53,761 bases of DNA from Desulfocapsaceae bacterium (lineage in GTDB: Bacteria > Desulfobacterota > Desulfobulbia > Desulfobulbales > Desulfocapsaceae), in assembly GCA_030653035.1 (NCBI GenBank), contig JAUSAB010000067.1, positions 1-53,761 of the forward strand, written 5' to 3'. The notes under the pieces are model-generated. The model did not search any database and was not told the DNA's origin. It saw nothing but the letters and a program-made list of their open reading frames with translations. Below are positions 45,498 through 53,761 of this stretch, in pieces (position 1 is the first letter of the stretch; each line of letters starts with the position of its first letter). A program made the position numbers and the translations under genes.

Positions 45498-47056
45498 GCA
45501 TCCCCTTTTGCTCTGTAAATTATGTAGGCGGGATTCGGTAAGTCAGGCAATCGCTCGAAGTGATCCAGGATATATTGATGGATTAACGGGTGTATGTTTC
45601 GGAAACGCAATTGTTCATGTCCATTAGTTGGAAAATCAACAACCAAAGCAAAACCAGGCTTTGCCTTTTTTATGCGTTCAATCTCGGCTTGCTCGAAGGC
45701 CTGAGAGCGAGGGAAAGCTGCACAAATCTCCCACATCGGAGACTTACGTTCGAGTAAAGCATAAGCCCCTGGCCAATAAGGAAGAGCGATAAAGCTTTGG
45801 CCATCCCGAACATATTGGTCCGTCAACTTGCGAAATAGGCTGACGTTATTTGCTGTGTACGGATCAACTTTGAGATCGCTGCCGGAAATTTCGACATTCA
45901 CCCATTGTTTGCTAGCGTAACATTGCCAACCCGGATGGAATACATGCATCACCCAAAGGCTGACTGTGCATAACGTAAGCGCCAAAGGCCACTTGACCTT
46001 GACAGACTGCGTAGCCAAAAAAACCAGACAACCAACCAGCAGTGGGAAAATGCCCTGAGCAAGATGATTGATCTCTGCTCGAGAATACGCATAATGGGCA
46101 TAAGGAAGTGCCAAAAATGACGCTGCGACCAGTGCAGGTGGAACTGGCTTATTTTGAATTTTTTGCCAGGTCACCCAGAGGATGGACAGAACCCCAAAAA
46201 CGACAGTAGCAATAAAAAATAGGCCGACTAAAACTCCGCGAATCGCCTCGCCAAGCGGCATTAAGGTAAAGTTCACCCGCCAAGGCCAGGGAATTGGAAG
46301 AGGAAGGTTTGTGGTCTTAACTTCAAACAGAAAGCGGATGCTTTCCCAGAATGCAACGGCAAAGCCTGGCACCAGCAACGCCATGAAAAATATGGGCGTA
46401 AAACCAGCTATAACTCCGGTCGCCCAAAATACGAATCCCTGTATGAAACCGGGGCCTTCTCCTCGCTTGATGTTTAGCCAGACCATGACCCCTATGCTAC
46501 CAGCAACGCCATACATGCCATGGTTTCGCCCAAATACGGCTGTCAGACCTACACATAAACCAACAAAAAAGTAACGTCTTCTTGTCGGGTTATGAATCAG
46601 GAAAGCCAATACGCCGATTAAGAGAATAGACAGCGAGATATCAAACAGTTTGTGGCGCGGAAACATCCACACCATCAAAATGGTAGCCGACAGGAGTAAA
46701 TAAGGGAAATTTTGTTTTTTTTCAGCACGAGCAATCAACAAGAGTCCAACAAATAGACCTATCACCTGAAATATTGCCACAGCAGCCCGCAGGGTCATAA
46801 TGCCGTTATCACCCCACAAGCTCACGAGCGCAGCTGACCAGTAATAACGGCCAGGATCGTAGGACATAAAATCACGGAGTGGAACCTCACCCAGCATCAC
46901 TCGCTGAACGCCATACCAAAGGAAACCCTCATCCGATAAGCTGAGTCCCTTGTTACCCTGCCATATGAAACTGATGAATACAACAAAGATGGCGAGGACC
47001 AGCATTTGTAGGGGTAAGAGTTTATTTTTTTGGGCTTCAAGTTGTAAATGCAACAT
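45494..47056 (-). CDS. Polytopic membrane glycosyltransferase (GT39/ArnT-like)
   Basis: This 520 aa protein has about 11 hydrophobic helices. The N-terminal periplasmic loop has [22 protein letters not shown] followed by DPGRYYW, a common pattern in GT-C enzymes of the PMT/ArnT group, in which an Asp or Glu at the first loop is catalytic. The C-terminal part is soluble. In this setting it may transfer the lipid-linked sugar on to a periplasmic acceptor. It is the first gene of the cassette. ATG 47056 is preferred; a TTG at 47107 is possible. No clear Shine-Dalgarno site is seen. Confidence 0.7.
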   Translation of the reverse strand: MLHLQLEAQKNKLLPLQMLVLAIFVVFISFIWQGNKGLSLSDEGFLWYGVQRVMLGEVPLRDFMSYDPGRYYWSAALVSLWGDNGIMTLRAAVAIFQVIGLFVGLLLIARAEKKQNFPYLLLSATILMVWMFPRHKLFDISLSILLIGVLAFLIHNPTRRRYFFVGLCVGLTAVFGRNHGMYGVAGSIGVMVWLNIKRGEGPGFIQGFVFWATGVIAGFTPIFFMALLVPGFAVAFWESIRFLFEVKTTNLPLPIPWPWRVNFTLMPLGEAIRGVLVGLFFIATVVFGVLSILWVTWQKIQNKPVPPALVAASFLALPYAHYAYSRAEINHLAQGIFPLLVGCLVFLATQSVKVKWPLALTLCTVSLWVMHVFHPGWQCYASKQWVNVEISGSDLKVDPYTANNVSLFRKLTDQYVRDGQSFIALPYWPGAYALLERKSPMWEICAAFPRSQAFEQAEIERIKKAKPGFALVVDFPTNGHEQLRFRNIHPLIHQYILDHFERLPDLPNPAYIIYRAKGDA

Positions 47057-47229
47057 TTGATTATACGTCAAAAAATACTTGATGAGGAGTTTGATACTCC
47101 AATTCAAAAATTTGAATCAATAGGAATTCTTCACATTACTCTGCCTGCAAAAAATAATCATACCATGAAAATACCGTAACCGGCATAAACGAAATGATCA
47201 GGAACGTAAAGGATATTTGGTAACGACAC

Positions 47230-48120
47230 CTAAAATGCCTTCAATCGTGCCGTCGCCGCAGAACCAAAAATCCCATGCGGCCGGACAAAAAGGATGATCA
47301 GGAGAATGGCAATGGAAATGGCATCTTTGAAGGCAAGAGGGACAACCGAGATCGAAAAGGCCTCAATAATCCCCAGCAACAGACCAGCAGCCACTGCACC
47401 GCCCGAGTTCCCCAAGCCCCCAAGAATGGCCACAGTAAACCCCTTAATGGCAAGCCCGGTGCCGATATCATACTGGGTATAGGTAATGGGCGACATGACG
47501 CAACCCGCCAGCGCCCCCATGCCGGCACTGAGGACAAAAGAGAGGGTCACCATATTCCGGGGATTGATCCCGCACAAAATCGCCGCAGTCCGGTTGGCGG
47601 CACAGGCCCGCATCTCCCGGCCGACCGGCGTTGTTTTAAAAAACAGATGCAAGGCAACAACCATCACCCCGCAGGCTCCAATCACCCACAACACCTGAGG
47701 GGAAATACGCGCCCCTAGAACCCCTATGGTTGTGATCTCATTGCCGACAAAATAAGGAAGCGCCCGAATATTCTCACCCCAGACATGAAGTGCCGCCTCC
47801 CGGGTCAGAATGGAAATACCGATCGTGATAATGATCATCCGCAACACCGATGGACTTTCGAGCCAACGAATAAAGATAATCTCGATCAAGGCCCCAACCA
47901 CCATGGTTATGAGCACCGCCAGAGCAACCGCAAGAGGGAGCGGCATGAAGGGCAGCAGACTGATCGAAATCATCCCGCCCAGCATGACAAACTCACCTTG
48001 GGCAAAATTTATAATCCCGGTGGTATTATAAATAATATTAAACCCGATGGCGACAATGGCATAGATACTGCCGTAGGTGATGCCGGCAAAGAGATACTGG
48101 ACAAAAAGCTCAGTGGTCAT
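47230..48120 (-). CDS. livH: Branched-chain amino acid ABC transporter permease LivH
   Basis: This 296 aa permease has about eight hydrophobic helices and the family segments NIIYNTTGIINFAQGEFVMLGG (near residue 30) and the cytoplasmic loop TPVGREMRACAANRTAAILCGI (near 180). The end, FAILGGLGNSGGAVAAGLLLG, is also family-like. It is read after livJ, with a terminator between them, and would be expected to be followed by livM. Here the glycan cassette starts about 120 bases after its stop. The livH stop is followed by GTGTCGTT, as at the PPIase gene. Confidence 0.94.
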   Translation of the reverse strand: MTTELFVQYLFAGITYGSIYAIVAIGFNIIYNTTGIINFAQGEFVMLGGMISISLLPFMPLPLAVALAVLITMVVGALIEIIFIRWLESPSVLRMIIITIGISILTREAALHVWGENIRALPYFVGNEITTIGVLGARISPQVLWVIGACGVMVVALHLFFKTTPVGREMRACAANRTAAILCGINPRNMVTLSFVLSAGMGALAGCVMSPITYTQYDIGTGLAIKGFTVAILGGLGNSGGAVAAGLLLGIIEAFSISVVPLAFKDAISIAILLIILFVRPHGIFGSAATARLKAF

Positions 48121-48187
48121 AAAGAGATACGAGGGGCGATCAGATAATCAGGTAAAGGGATACCTGAAGGCTAAAAGATGGCAATTT

Positions 48188-48217
48188 AAAAAAGGCCGGG
48201 AAAGAGATCTCCCGGCC
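48188..48217 (-). terminator. Intrinsic terminator between livJ and livH
   Basis: On the minus strand GGCCGGG (48217-48211) pairs with CCCGGCC (48200-48194) and is followed by six T (48193-48188). It lies just after the livJ stop, so the binding protein would be made in excess over the membrane proteins, a common design for ABC importers. Confidence 0.85.
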
Positions 48218-48240
48218 CGTCACAGGCTTCTTTCTCTGAT

Positions 48241-49392
48241 TTATTTCCCGGTATAGGCAACAAACTTGCCATCTTTCACGGTCATCATCTGAAAGGCATC
48301 AATGGTCAACCCGTTATGATCCTTGGCGGAGAAAGAAAAAACGCCAGCGGTTCCAGGCAAATTCTGCAGTCCTTCAATAGCGGCACGCACTTTATCCCGA
48401 TCATTGCCGCCGACTTTAACGGCTGACTCAAGGATCACAAAGGCATCATAGGCATGGCCGCCAAAGGTGGATACACCTTCTTTATATTTCTCTTCATAGT
48501 TCTTTTTATATTGAATCAGAAGTCCTTTCTGAGGATTATCGGCCGGCAGGTCGGAAGCGATCAGCAGACGTCCGGCAGGGAAAATAACACCTTCAGCAGC
48601 GGCGCCGGCGGCCTCTACAAACTTGATATTCCCAAAACCATGACTCTGGAAAATAGGGACATTCCACCCTGCCTGGCGAATATTCTTCACCACAATAGAT
48701 TGAGCAGGTGCAACCGACCAGTTGACAATTGCCTGCACATCTTTGTTGGCCTTGATCTTGGCGACAGGCGCCGTCAGATCACTATCCTTGGTGTCATAGC
48801 TCTCTTTTTCGACAATTTTGATCCCAAACTCAGGGGCAATCTTCTCCAACTGCTCCATTCCGGCCTTGCCAAATCCGGTATTATCGGCCAGAACCGCAAC
48901 ATTCACCAACCCAAGCTTATTCATCTCCTTGTAGATCATCTTTACGGCATCGGAGTCTTTCTGCGGGGTCTTGAACACATAGGAAGCCACCGGATCAACA
49001 ATCACCTCAGCCGCGGCACAGGAAAGAAGCGGCGTCTTGCCATCTTCAGCAATCTTCTTGATCTGCATGGTCTCGCCACTGCTGGAAGGCCCGATAATGG
49101 TAAGAACCTTTTCCTCTTCAATAAGCTGCTTGGCAAAAGAAACCGCCTTTTCAGGGTTTCCCGCTGAATCCTTGATAATCAAGTCCACCTGTTTACCATT
49201 CATACCACCCTTAGCATTGATGTCCGCAACCAGCATCTCAAGGGTTCTGGCCTCGGGGCCACCCAGGAAGGAGGCCGGGCCGGTTACCGCCAGAATGGCT
49301 CCCACCTTGATATTCTCGGCCCAGGCAGCAGGGGTAAGCATCAGACTTAAAGCCGCAGCCCCCATCATAACTTTCGATACCATCTGTTTCAT
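48241..49392 (-). CDS. livJ: Branched-chain amino acid ABC transporter substrate-binding protein
   Basis: This 383 aa periplasmic binding protein (Leu/Ile/Val-binding family) has a signal peptide (1-25, MKQMVSKVMMGAAALSLMLT, then AWAE). IKVGAILAVTGPASFLG and VDLIIKDSAGNPEKAVSFAKQL are family motifs, with GPSSSGET in the ligand cleft. It delivers the substrate to LivHM. Since iorAB and two paaK genes flank it, the substrate may be an aromatic amino acid or aryl acid as well as branched-chain amino acids; this is inferred from context. The ATG at 49392 has GGGGAAG a few bases upstream; the further start at 49437 has none. Confidence 0.93.
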   Translation of the reverse strand: MKQMVSKVMMGAAALSLMLTPAAWAENIKVGAILAVTGPASFLGGPEARTLEMLVADINAKGGMNGKQVDLIIKDSAGNPEKAVSFAKQLIEEEKVLTIIGPSSSGETMQIKKIAEDGKTPLLSCAAAEVIVDPVASYVFKTPQKDSDAVKMIYKEMNKLGLVNVAVLADNTGFGKAGMEQLEKIAPEFGIKIVEKESYDTKDSDLTAPVAKIKANKDVQAIVNWSVAPAQSIVVKNIRQAGWNVPIFQSHGFGNIKFVEAAGAAAEGVIFPAGRLLIASDLPADNPQKGLLIQYKKNYEEKYKEGVSTFGGHAYDAFVILESAVKVGGNDRDKVRAAIEGLQNLPGTAGVFSFSAKDHNGLTIDAFQMMTVKDGKFVAYTGK

Positions 49393-49458
49393 AAACTTCC
49401 CCTTTTTATAATTTACATTCATATTCAGGGTGACCACTCATCATCACCCCCTTTTTTC

Positions 49459-49890
49459 TTACAGGGCGCAGACCTGCTCCCCGCTCAAAATCGTAAACCC
49501 GTCCTGTTGCAAGGCAACAATGGCCCGTTCCATATCATCAAAACGAAAAATCAGTACGGCATTTTCCCCGCTCTTATTGACAAAGGCGTACATATATTCC
49601 ACATTCAGCCTTGCCTTTTCAATGGTCATCAAAACTTGCGCCAGCCCACCGCTCCGGTCAGCCACCTCAACCGCAATCACATTGGTGATCCCGATCGTAA
49701 AACCAGCGGCCTTCAACACTTTTTTGGCGGATTCAACATCATCGACGATTAACCGCAGAATCCCAAAATCGGCGGTATCAGCCACCGACAAGGCCCGGAT
49801 ATTGATGCCATGATAGGCAAGCGTGGCGGTAATCTCCGCCAATCGGCCGGATTTATTCTCCAAAAAAACAGCAATCTGCTCTACATGCAT
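49459..49890 (-). CDS. Tandem ACT-domain protein
   Basis: This 143 aa protein consists of two ACT domains (residues 1-70: [22 protein letters not shown] and [22 protein letters not shown]; residues 71-143: [22 protein letters not shown]). ACT domains bind amino acids and regulate metabolism. Such small ACT proteins are regularly found between liv and paaK/ior genes in anaerobes and may sense the amino acids that this module handles. No enzymatic domain is fused. It is transcribed between paaK and livJ. Confidence 0.88.
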   Translation of the reverse strand: MHVEQIAVFLENKSGRLAEITATLAYHGINIRALSVADTADFGILRLIVDDVESAKKVLKAAGFTIGITNVIAVEVADRSGGLAQVLMTIEKARLNVEYMYAFVNKSGENAVLIFRFDDMERAIVALQQDGFTILSGEQVCAL

Positions 49891-49946
49891 GAAAAATCCT
49901 CCTGGATTAGATGTGAAAGGATCAAATTACTACTCAGGGAGATAGA

Positions 49947-50018
49947 CTGAAGACCGAAGGAAACGACACAATTGAACAGAGCCTTCAATCTTGCACCCTT
50001 CAGCCCTCAGTCTTCAGC
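49947..50018. repeat. CTGAAG/CTTCAG palindromic repeat between the ACT gene and paaK
   Basis: CTGAAGAC (49947-49954) is inverted as GTCTTCAG (50010-50017), and CTTCAGCC occurs twice in the right half. The same motif forms the tandem repeat at 34997-35024 at the other end of the liv set, suggesting a dispersed intergenic repeat in this genome. Confidence 0.5.
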
Positions 50019-50036
50019 CTAACGTCCTGTTTTTTT

Positions 50037-51347
50037 TTATATCTTTCGGTTATCAATAACCCTCTGCGCTTTCCCCTCACTGCGCTGGATGGTCCTGGGC
50101 TCCACCAGCTGTACCTTACAGGTCACGCCGAGCAAATCCTTGATGTCGGCCTGGATCTTACGGGTCAGCTTCTCCAGGTTCTTCACCTCATCAGAGAAGA
50201 TGGCCTCACTTACCTCTACCTTGACGGCCATGGTGTCCATATTGCCTTCGCGACTCACGACAATCTGGTAATGCGGCTCCACCCCTTCAACCCCCATGAG
50301 CACATGTTCCACCTGGGAGGGGAAGACGTTGACGCCGCGAATAATCAGCATGTCATCGGTACGGCCGGTGATCTTTTCCATGCGGATCATGGTCCGGCCA
50401 CAGGCGCACTGCTCATGAATGAGCCGGGTGATATCCTTCGTCCGATAACGGATCAGGGGGAAGGCCTCTTTGGTCAGGGTCGTGAATACCAGCTCCCCTT
50501 GCTCGCCCGGCGGCAGAACCTCACCGGTATCAGGATCAATAATCTCGGGAAGGAAGTGGTCCTCAAAGATATGCATGCCGCGATCCGTCTCCAGACACTG
50601 CATGGCAACCCCCGGCCCCATCACCTCGGACAGACCATAGATATCAACGGCCTTGATATTCAGCTTGCGTTGCACCTCTTCGCGCATGTTCTCACTCCAG
50701 GGCTCGGCGCCAAAGATCCCCACCCGCAGGGCCAGGGTCTTGGGGTCAACACCCAGCTCGGCCATGGCATCGGCCAGATTCAGGGCATACGAGGGAGTGG
50801 CCATCAAAACGCTGGATCTGAAATCCTGCATGATGGTAATCTGCCGTTTGGTGTTGCCGCCGGAGACCGGGATGACCGTGGCCCCCAATCGCTCTGCTCC
50901 GTAATGAGCGCCGAGTCCACCGGTAAAAAGACCATAGCCATAGGCATTATGGATCATATCGCGGGATGTGGCCCCGGCACAGGTCATGGCCCGGGCCATG
51001 ACCCCGGCCCAGGTCTCGATATCCTTTTTGGTGTAGCCAACTACGGTTGGTTTGCCGGTAGTACCCGATGAGGCATGCACCCGCACCACCTGATCCATGG
51101 GCACCGTGAACAGCCCAAAGGGATAATTGTCGCGCAGGTCATCCTTGACCGTAAAAGGCAGCTTCTGCAGGTCAGCCAGGGTCTGGATATCGGTAGGCTT
51201 GACGCTGGCGGCATCCATCTTGGCCCGATAAGGGGCAACAGTATCGTACACCCGGGCCACCAGATGCTTCAAGCGGGTCAATTGGATGGATTCAAGCCCG
51301 ACCCGGGGCAGGGTCTCGATCTCTTCTTCCCAATAGAGGGTTGTCAT
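50037..51347 (-). CDS. paaK: Phenylacetate-CoA ligase (second copy)
   Basis: This 436 aa adenylate-forming enzyme has the [14 protein letters not shown] loop, [34 protein letters not shown] and [21 protein letters not shown]. It should activate phenylacetate or a related aryl acid, or work on the aryl-acetyl-CoA made by IorAB. It lies 47 bases after iorB on the same strand. It parallels the copy at 33642-34940 across its whole length but with many differences, so the two are old paralogs and not a recent duplication. Confidence 0.92.
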   Translation of the reverse strand: MTTLYWEEEIETLPRVGLESIQLTRLKHLVARVYDTVAPYRAKMDAASVKPTDIQTLADLQKLPFTVKDDLRDNYPFGLFTVPMDQVVRVHASSGTTGKPTVVGYTKKDIETWAGVMARAMTCAGATSRDMIHNAYGYGLFTGGLGAHYGAERLGATVIPVSGGNTKRQITIMQDFRSSVLMATPSYALNLADAMAELGVDPKTLALRVGIFGAEPWSENMREEVQRKLNIKAVDIYGLSEVMGPGVAMQCLETDRGMHIFEDHFLPEIIDPDTGEVLPPGEQGELVFTTLTKEAFPLIRYRTKDITRLIHEQCACGRTMIRMEKITGRTDDMLIIRGVNVFPSQVEHVLMGVEGVEPHYQIVVSREGNMDTMAVKVEVSEAIFSDEVKNLEKLTRKIQADIKDLLGVTCKVQLVEPRTIQRSEGKAQRVIDNRKI

Positions 51348-51394
51348 CTTCTACTCCTGTAACAGTACACCATAATCAATAACGTTTTTATCCT

Positions 51395-51973
51395 TCACTC
51401 AACCTTACGACCGGCGGCAAAGGCCTGCAGATTCACATCCCGGAATCGTGCCGGCACCCGGGCGCTGATGATCTCCTCATAAACAGAGGACGCTATGGGC
51501 AGGAAGGTGGACACAGCGCCGACCATCACCACATTGGCGGTACGTACCTCACCCACCTCCCTTGCCAGATCAAAGGCATCAACCAGCACCACCTTAATCC
51601 CAAGGGAGGTGATATGATCCAGCACATTCTCGGGATACCTGGTCTGACCGGTGGCCACAGATGGCGGCAGGATCTTCTGGGTATTGACAACCACGATGCT
51701 TTTCTTGTGCAGATAGGGCAGATAACGAACCGCCTCCATCATCTCAAAGGCCACCTGGATATCAGCCCGGCCCGGCTCAATGAGTGGCGAATAAACCTTG
51801 TCACCATATCGCAACTGGGCCGTTACCGAACCGCCACGCTGGGCCATGCCATGCACCTCACTCTTTTTGGCGTCATAGCCTGCCGAGAGCAAGGCATAGG
51901 CCATGATCTCACTGGCCAGCAGAATACCCTGGCCGCCAACTCCCGAAAACAGGATATTTCCTTGCGCTCCCAT
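51395..51973 (-). CDS. iorB: Indolepyruvate ferredoxin oxidoreductase, beta subunit
   Basis: IorB is the gamma-type domain of the arylpyruvate:ferredoxin oxidoreductase. The 192 aa protein has GVGGQGILLASEIMA near the N-terminus and SEVHGMAQRGGSV, both family hallmarks. With IorA it oxidatively decarboxylates indolepyruvate, phenylpyruvate and similar acids to aryl-acetyl-CoA, reducing ferredoxin. It begins two bases after the iorA stop codon, and an AGGAGG overlapping the end of iorA serves as its ribosome binding site. Confidence 0.95.
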   Translation of the reverse strand: MGAQGNILFSGVGGQGILLASEIMAYALLSAGYDAKKSEVHGMAQRGGSVTAQLRYGDKVYSPLIEPGRADIQVAFEMMEAVRYLPYLHKKSIVVVNTQKILPPSVATGQTRYPENVLDHITSLGIKVVLVDAFDLAREVGEVRTANVVMVGAVSTFLPIASSVYEEIISARVPARFRDVNLQAFAAGRKVE

Positions 51974-51975
51974 CC

Positions 51976-53761
51976 CTATGCCTCCTGCCGAACTATGGCG
52001 TCGAATTTACAGAGCGCCTGACACTGGCCGCAACCGTTACACTGCACTTCACTTATCAGGGCGAAACCTCTCTGCTTCTCCTTGTAGCCGAGCGCCTTTG
52101 CCTTCTGGGGACTCACGGGGTTCCAACTGATGGCCGGACAGCCAAGCTTCACGCAGGCCATGCAGCCGGTGCAGTTGGCAAGTCGGGTGGTGCAGGGGAT
52201 ATGTTTCGCCTTTTTCATCTCGGGCAGGAGCACACAGGGCGCCCTGGCAATAACCACCGAGGCCTCATCACGTTCCAACGCCTTGTCCAGCACCTTGCGG
52301 CAGGCCTTGATATCATGGGGATTGACCACCTCCACATTCCTGACCCCGACCGCCCGGCACAGGGCCTCAAGGTCAATGGCATTGGCGGCCTCGCCCTTAA
52401 TATTGCAGCCGGAAGCGGGGTTGTTCTGCTGTCCGGTCATGGCGGTAATCCGGTTATCAAGGATGATCAGCAGAGAACCGGAACCATTGTACACGGTATT
52501 AATCAGGCCGGACAGACCACTATGGATAAAGGTGGAATCACCGATAACCGAAACGACCTTGCCCTTGGCCTCCGCCCCCAAGGCCTTGGCCATGCCGTGG
52601 GCAATCCCCACCGATGCCCCCATACAGACGCAGGAGTCCATGGCCGAAAGGGGCGGCAGAAAGCCCAGAGTATAGCACCCGATATCCCCGGAGACAAAAA
52701 GTTTCATCCGCGACAGGTTGTAAAAGATGCCGCGATGCGGACAGCCGGCACACATATTGGGCGGACGCATGGGCAGGGCTACCGGAGGGAAAAGCGCAGT
52801 GACGGAGGCGGGATCAATAGACTTGCGAACAATGGTGGTATTCAGTTCTCCCTGATTGGGGATCAGATCCTTGCCATGACACTCGATGCCCATGGCCTTA
52901 ATATGCAGTTCCAGGAAGGGATCAAGTTCTTCGACGATAAATAACTGATCAACAGATGCGGCAAAATCACGGATCTTCTGTTCCGGCAGAGGCCAGCACA
53001 TGCCAAGTTTGAGGACCGCGGCCTCGGGAAAGGCCTCTTTCACATAGAGGTAGGAGACACTTGAGGTAATAAAGCCACGGCGGGTATCCCCTGCCTCCAT
53101 CAGGTTATAAGGCGCGGTCTCGACCATCTCCCGCAAACGGCGCATCCGCTCTTCCACGACCACCCGGCGATTACGGGCATTGCCCGGCAGCATGACAAAC
53201 TTGGCCGGCATCTTTTCAATCCCCGCGGTTACCAAAGAGATAAGCTTTTCCCCTTTGGTGACCACACCCTTGACATGGGCAATCCGGGTCGTGGTGCGAA
53301 AAAGAACCGGAGTATCAAACTCTTCACTAAGGGCGAAGGCCAGCTTGAGCAACTCCTTGGCCTCGGCAGGATCAGAGGGCTCCAGCATGGGCAGCTTGGC
53401 CGCAAAGGCATAGTTGCGGCTATCCTGCTCATTCTGGGAGGAATGCATCTCCGGATCATCGGCCACAATCACCACCAATCCGCCTCGCACGCCGGTATAG
53501 GAGGCGGTAAAGAGAGGATCAGCCGCCACATTCAGCCCAACATGCTTCATGGTGGCCAGGGCCCGAACTCCCGCAAACGAGGCGCCGATAGCCACCTCAA
53601 GACCTACTTTTTCATTGGGCGCCCACTCGGTATAGACTCCCTCATAGCACGAGAGATTTTCCAGAATCTCGGTGGAAGGGGTGCCGGGATACCCGGACGC
53701 GACCTTGACCCCGGCCTCATACGCCGCCAAAGCAATGGCCTCATTACCGGACATCCACATA
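51976..53761 (-). CDS. iorA: Indolepyruvate ferredoxin oxidoreductase, alpha subunit (5' end outside window)
   Basis: At least 594 residues are present, and the N-terminus is cut by the window edge (the family usually begins a few residues before the MSGNEAIA block). The N-terminal pyrimidine domain (SGYPGTPSTEILENL) is followed by the thiamine diphosphate domain (VSGDIGCYTLG, VIGDSTFIHSGLSGL, ILDNRITAMTGQQ). The C-terminus holds two 4Fe-4S clusters (CTGCMACVKLGC and CNGCGQCQALC). It couples arylpyruvate decarboxylation to ferredoxin reduction, a route of amino-acid catabolism in anaerobes. Confidence 0.95.
   Translation of the reverse strand, partial: MWMSGNEAIALAAYEAGVKVASGYPGTPSTEILENLSCYEGVYTEWAPNEKVGLEVAIGASFAGVRALATMKHVGLNVAADPLFTASYTGVRGGLVVIVADDPEMHSSQNEQDSRNYAFAAKLPMLEPSDPAEAKELLKLAFALSEEFDTPVLFRTTTRIAHVKGVVTKGEKLISLVTAGIEKMPAKFVMLPGNARNRRVVVEERMRRLREMVETAPYNLMEAGDTRRGFITSSVSYLYVKEAFPEAAVLKLGMCWPLPEQKIRDFAASVDQLFIVEELDPFLELHIKAMGIECHGKDLIPNQGELNTTIVRKSIDPASVTALFPPVALPMRPPNMCAGCPHRGIFYNLSRMKLFVSGDIGCYTLGFLPPLSAMDSCVCMGASVGIAHGMAKALGAEAKGKVVSVIGDSTFIHSGLSGLINTVYNGSGSLLIILDNRITAMTGQQNNPASGCNIKGEAANAIDLEALCRAVGVRNVEVVNPHDIKACRKVLDKALERDEASVVIARAPCVLLPEMKKAKHIPCTTRLANCTGCMACVKLGCPAISWNPVSPQKAKALGYKEKQRGFALISEVQCNGCGQCQALCKFDAIVRQEA

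Larger units (their letters stand above)
37683..47229 (-). other. Nine-gene glycan cassette inserted between livH and livM
   Basis: All nine genes point the same way as the liv genes. The junctions (37683-37874 and 47108-47229) are AT-rich and hold no integrase, transposase or clear direct repeat. Within the cassette the genes overlap by 1 to 20 bases, mostly 4, so it behaves as one polycistron. By eye the GC content is lower than that of the liv genes. The cassette likely entered by recombination as a block and is read through from the livJ/livH promoter or its own. See the findings for the proposed function. Confidence 0.7.

Noticed and set aside
1-53761. tRNA or rRNA genes
   Set aside because: No cloverleaf-like or conserved rRNA stretch was recognised in any gap; a tRNA scan would be needed to be certain.

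Overview
The window most likely comes from a sulfur- or sulfate-metabolising anaerobe of the Desulfobacterota, probably near the Desulfobulbales. This is inferred from gene content: a radical-SAM heme synthase of the siroheme route (AhbD), ferredoxin-linked arylpyruvate oxidoreductase (IorAB) grouped with PaaK and liv transport genes, DUF362 and DUF4080 proteins, and many multi-domain two-component proteins. No rRNA or tRNA gene was seen, so the placement rests on proteins alone.

Bases 1-11,150 form an accessory stretch. It holds a broken ISL3 transposase, a FabL-type enoyl-ACP reductase, a DUF362 protein, and a signalling module (membrane histidine kinase, a receiver-DUF4388-roadblock protein and a second roadblock-like protein). 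A cobalamin-type radical SAM enzyme follows with a tiny SAP-domain partner, and then an IS110 remnant interrupted by an IS3-family element. Bases 11,159-25,511 are mostly housekeeping: a YkgJ-type cysteine protein, an SH3-domain membrane protein, folP-ftsH, carA-carB, a cyclophilin-FKBP fusion, trpS and grpE-dnaK. Several strong hairpins mark gene ends here.

Bases 25,791-28,589 carry ahbD, hemE and an HD-domain gene. Bases 28,624-33,481 (minus strand) carry a phosphorelay set: a kinase with a PhnD-like periplasmic sensor and two receiver proteins with HD-type output domains, one of which looks catalytically dead.

Bases 33,642-53,761 (minus strand) are an amino-acid uptake and aryl-acid module: iorA-iorB-paaK-ACT-livJ-livH ... 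livM-livG-livF-paaK. Between livH and livM, where the permease pair is normally adjacent, sits a nine-gene, same-strand, tightly overlapping glycan cassette (37,875-47,056). It encodes a WecE-type sugar aminotransferase, a WbqC protein, a membrane-anchored GT2, a small EamA/ArnE-like transporter, two large polytopic membrane proteins, a NeuD-like acyltransferase, a methyltransferase and a glycosidase-like beta-propeller. The set resembles the logic of Arn or Gtr systems, where an undecaprenyl-phosphate-linked sugar is made in the cytoplasm, flipped, and transferred in the periplasm. It is the best candidate in this window for an undescribed system.
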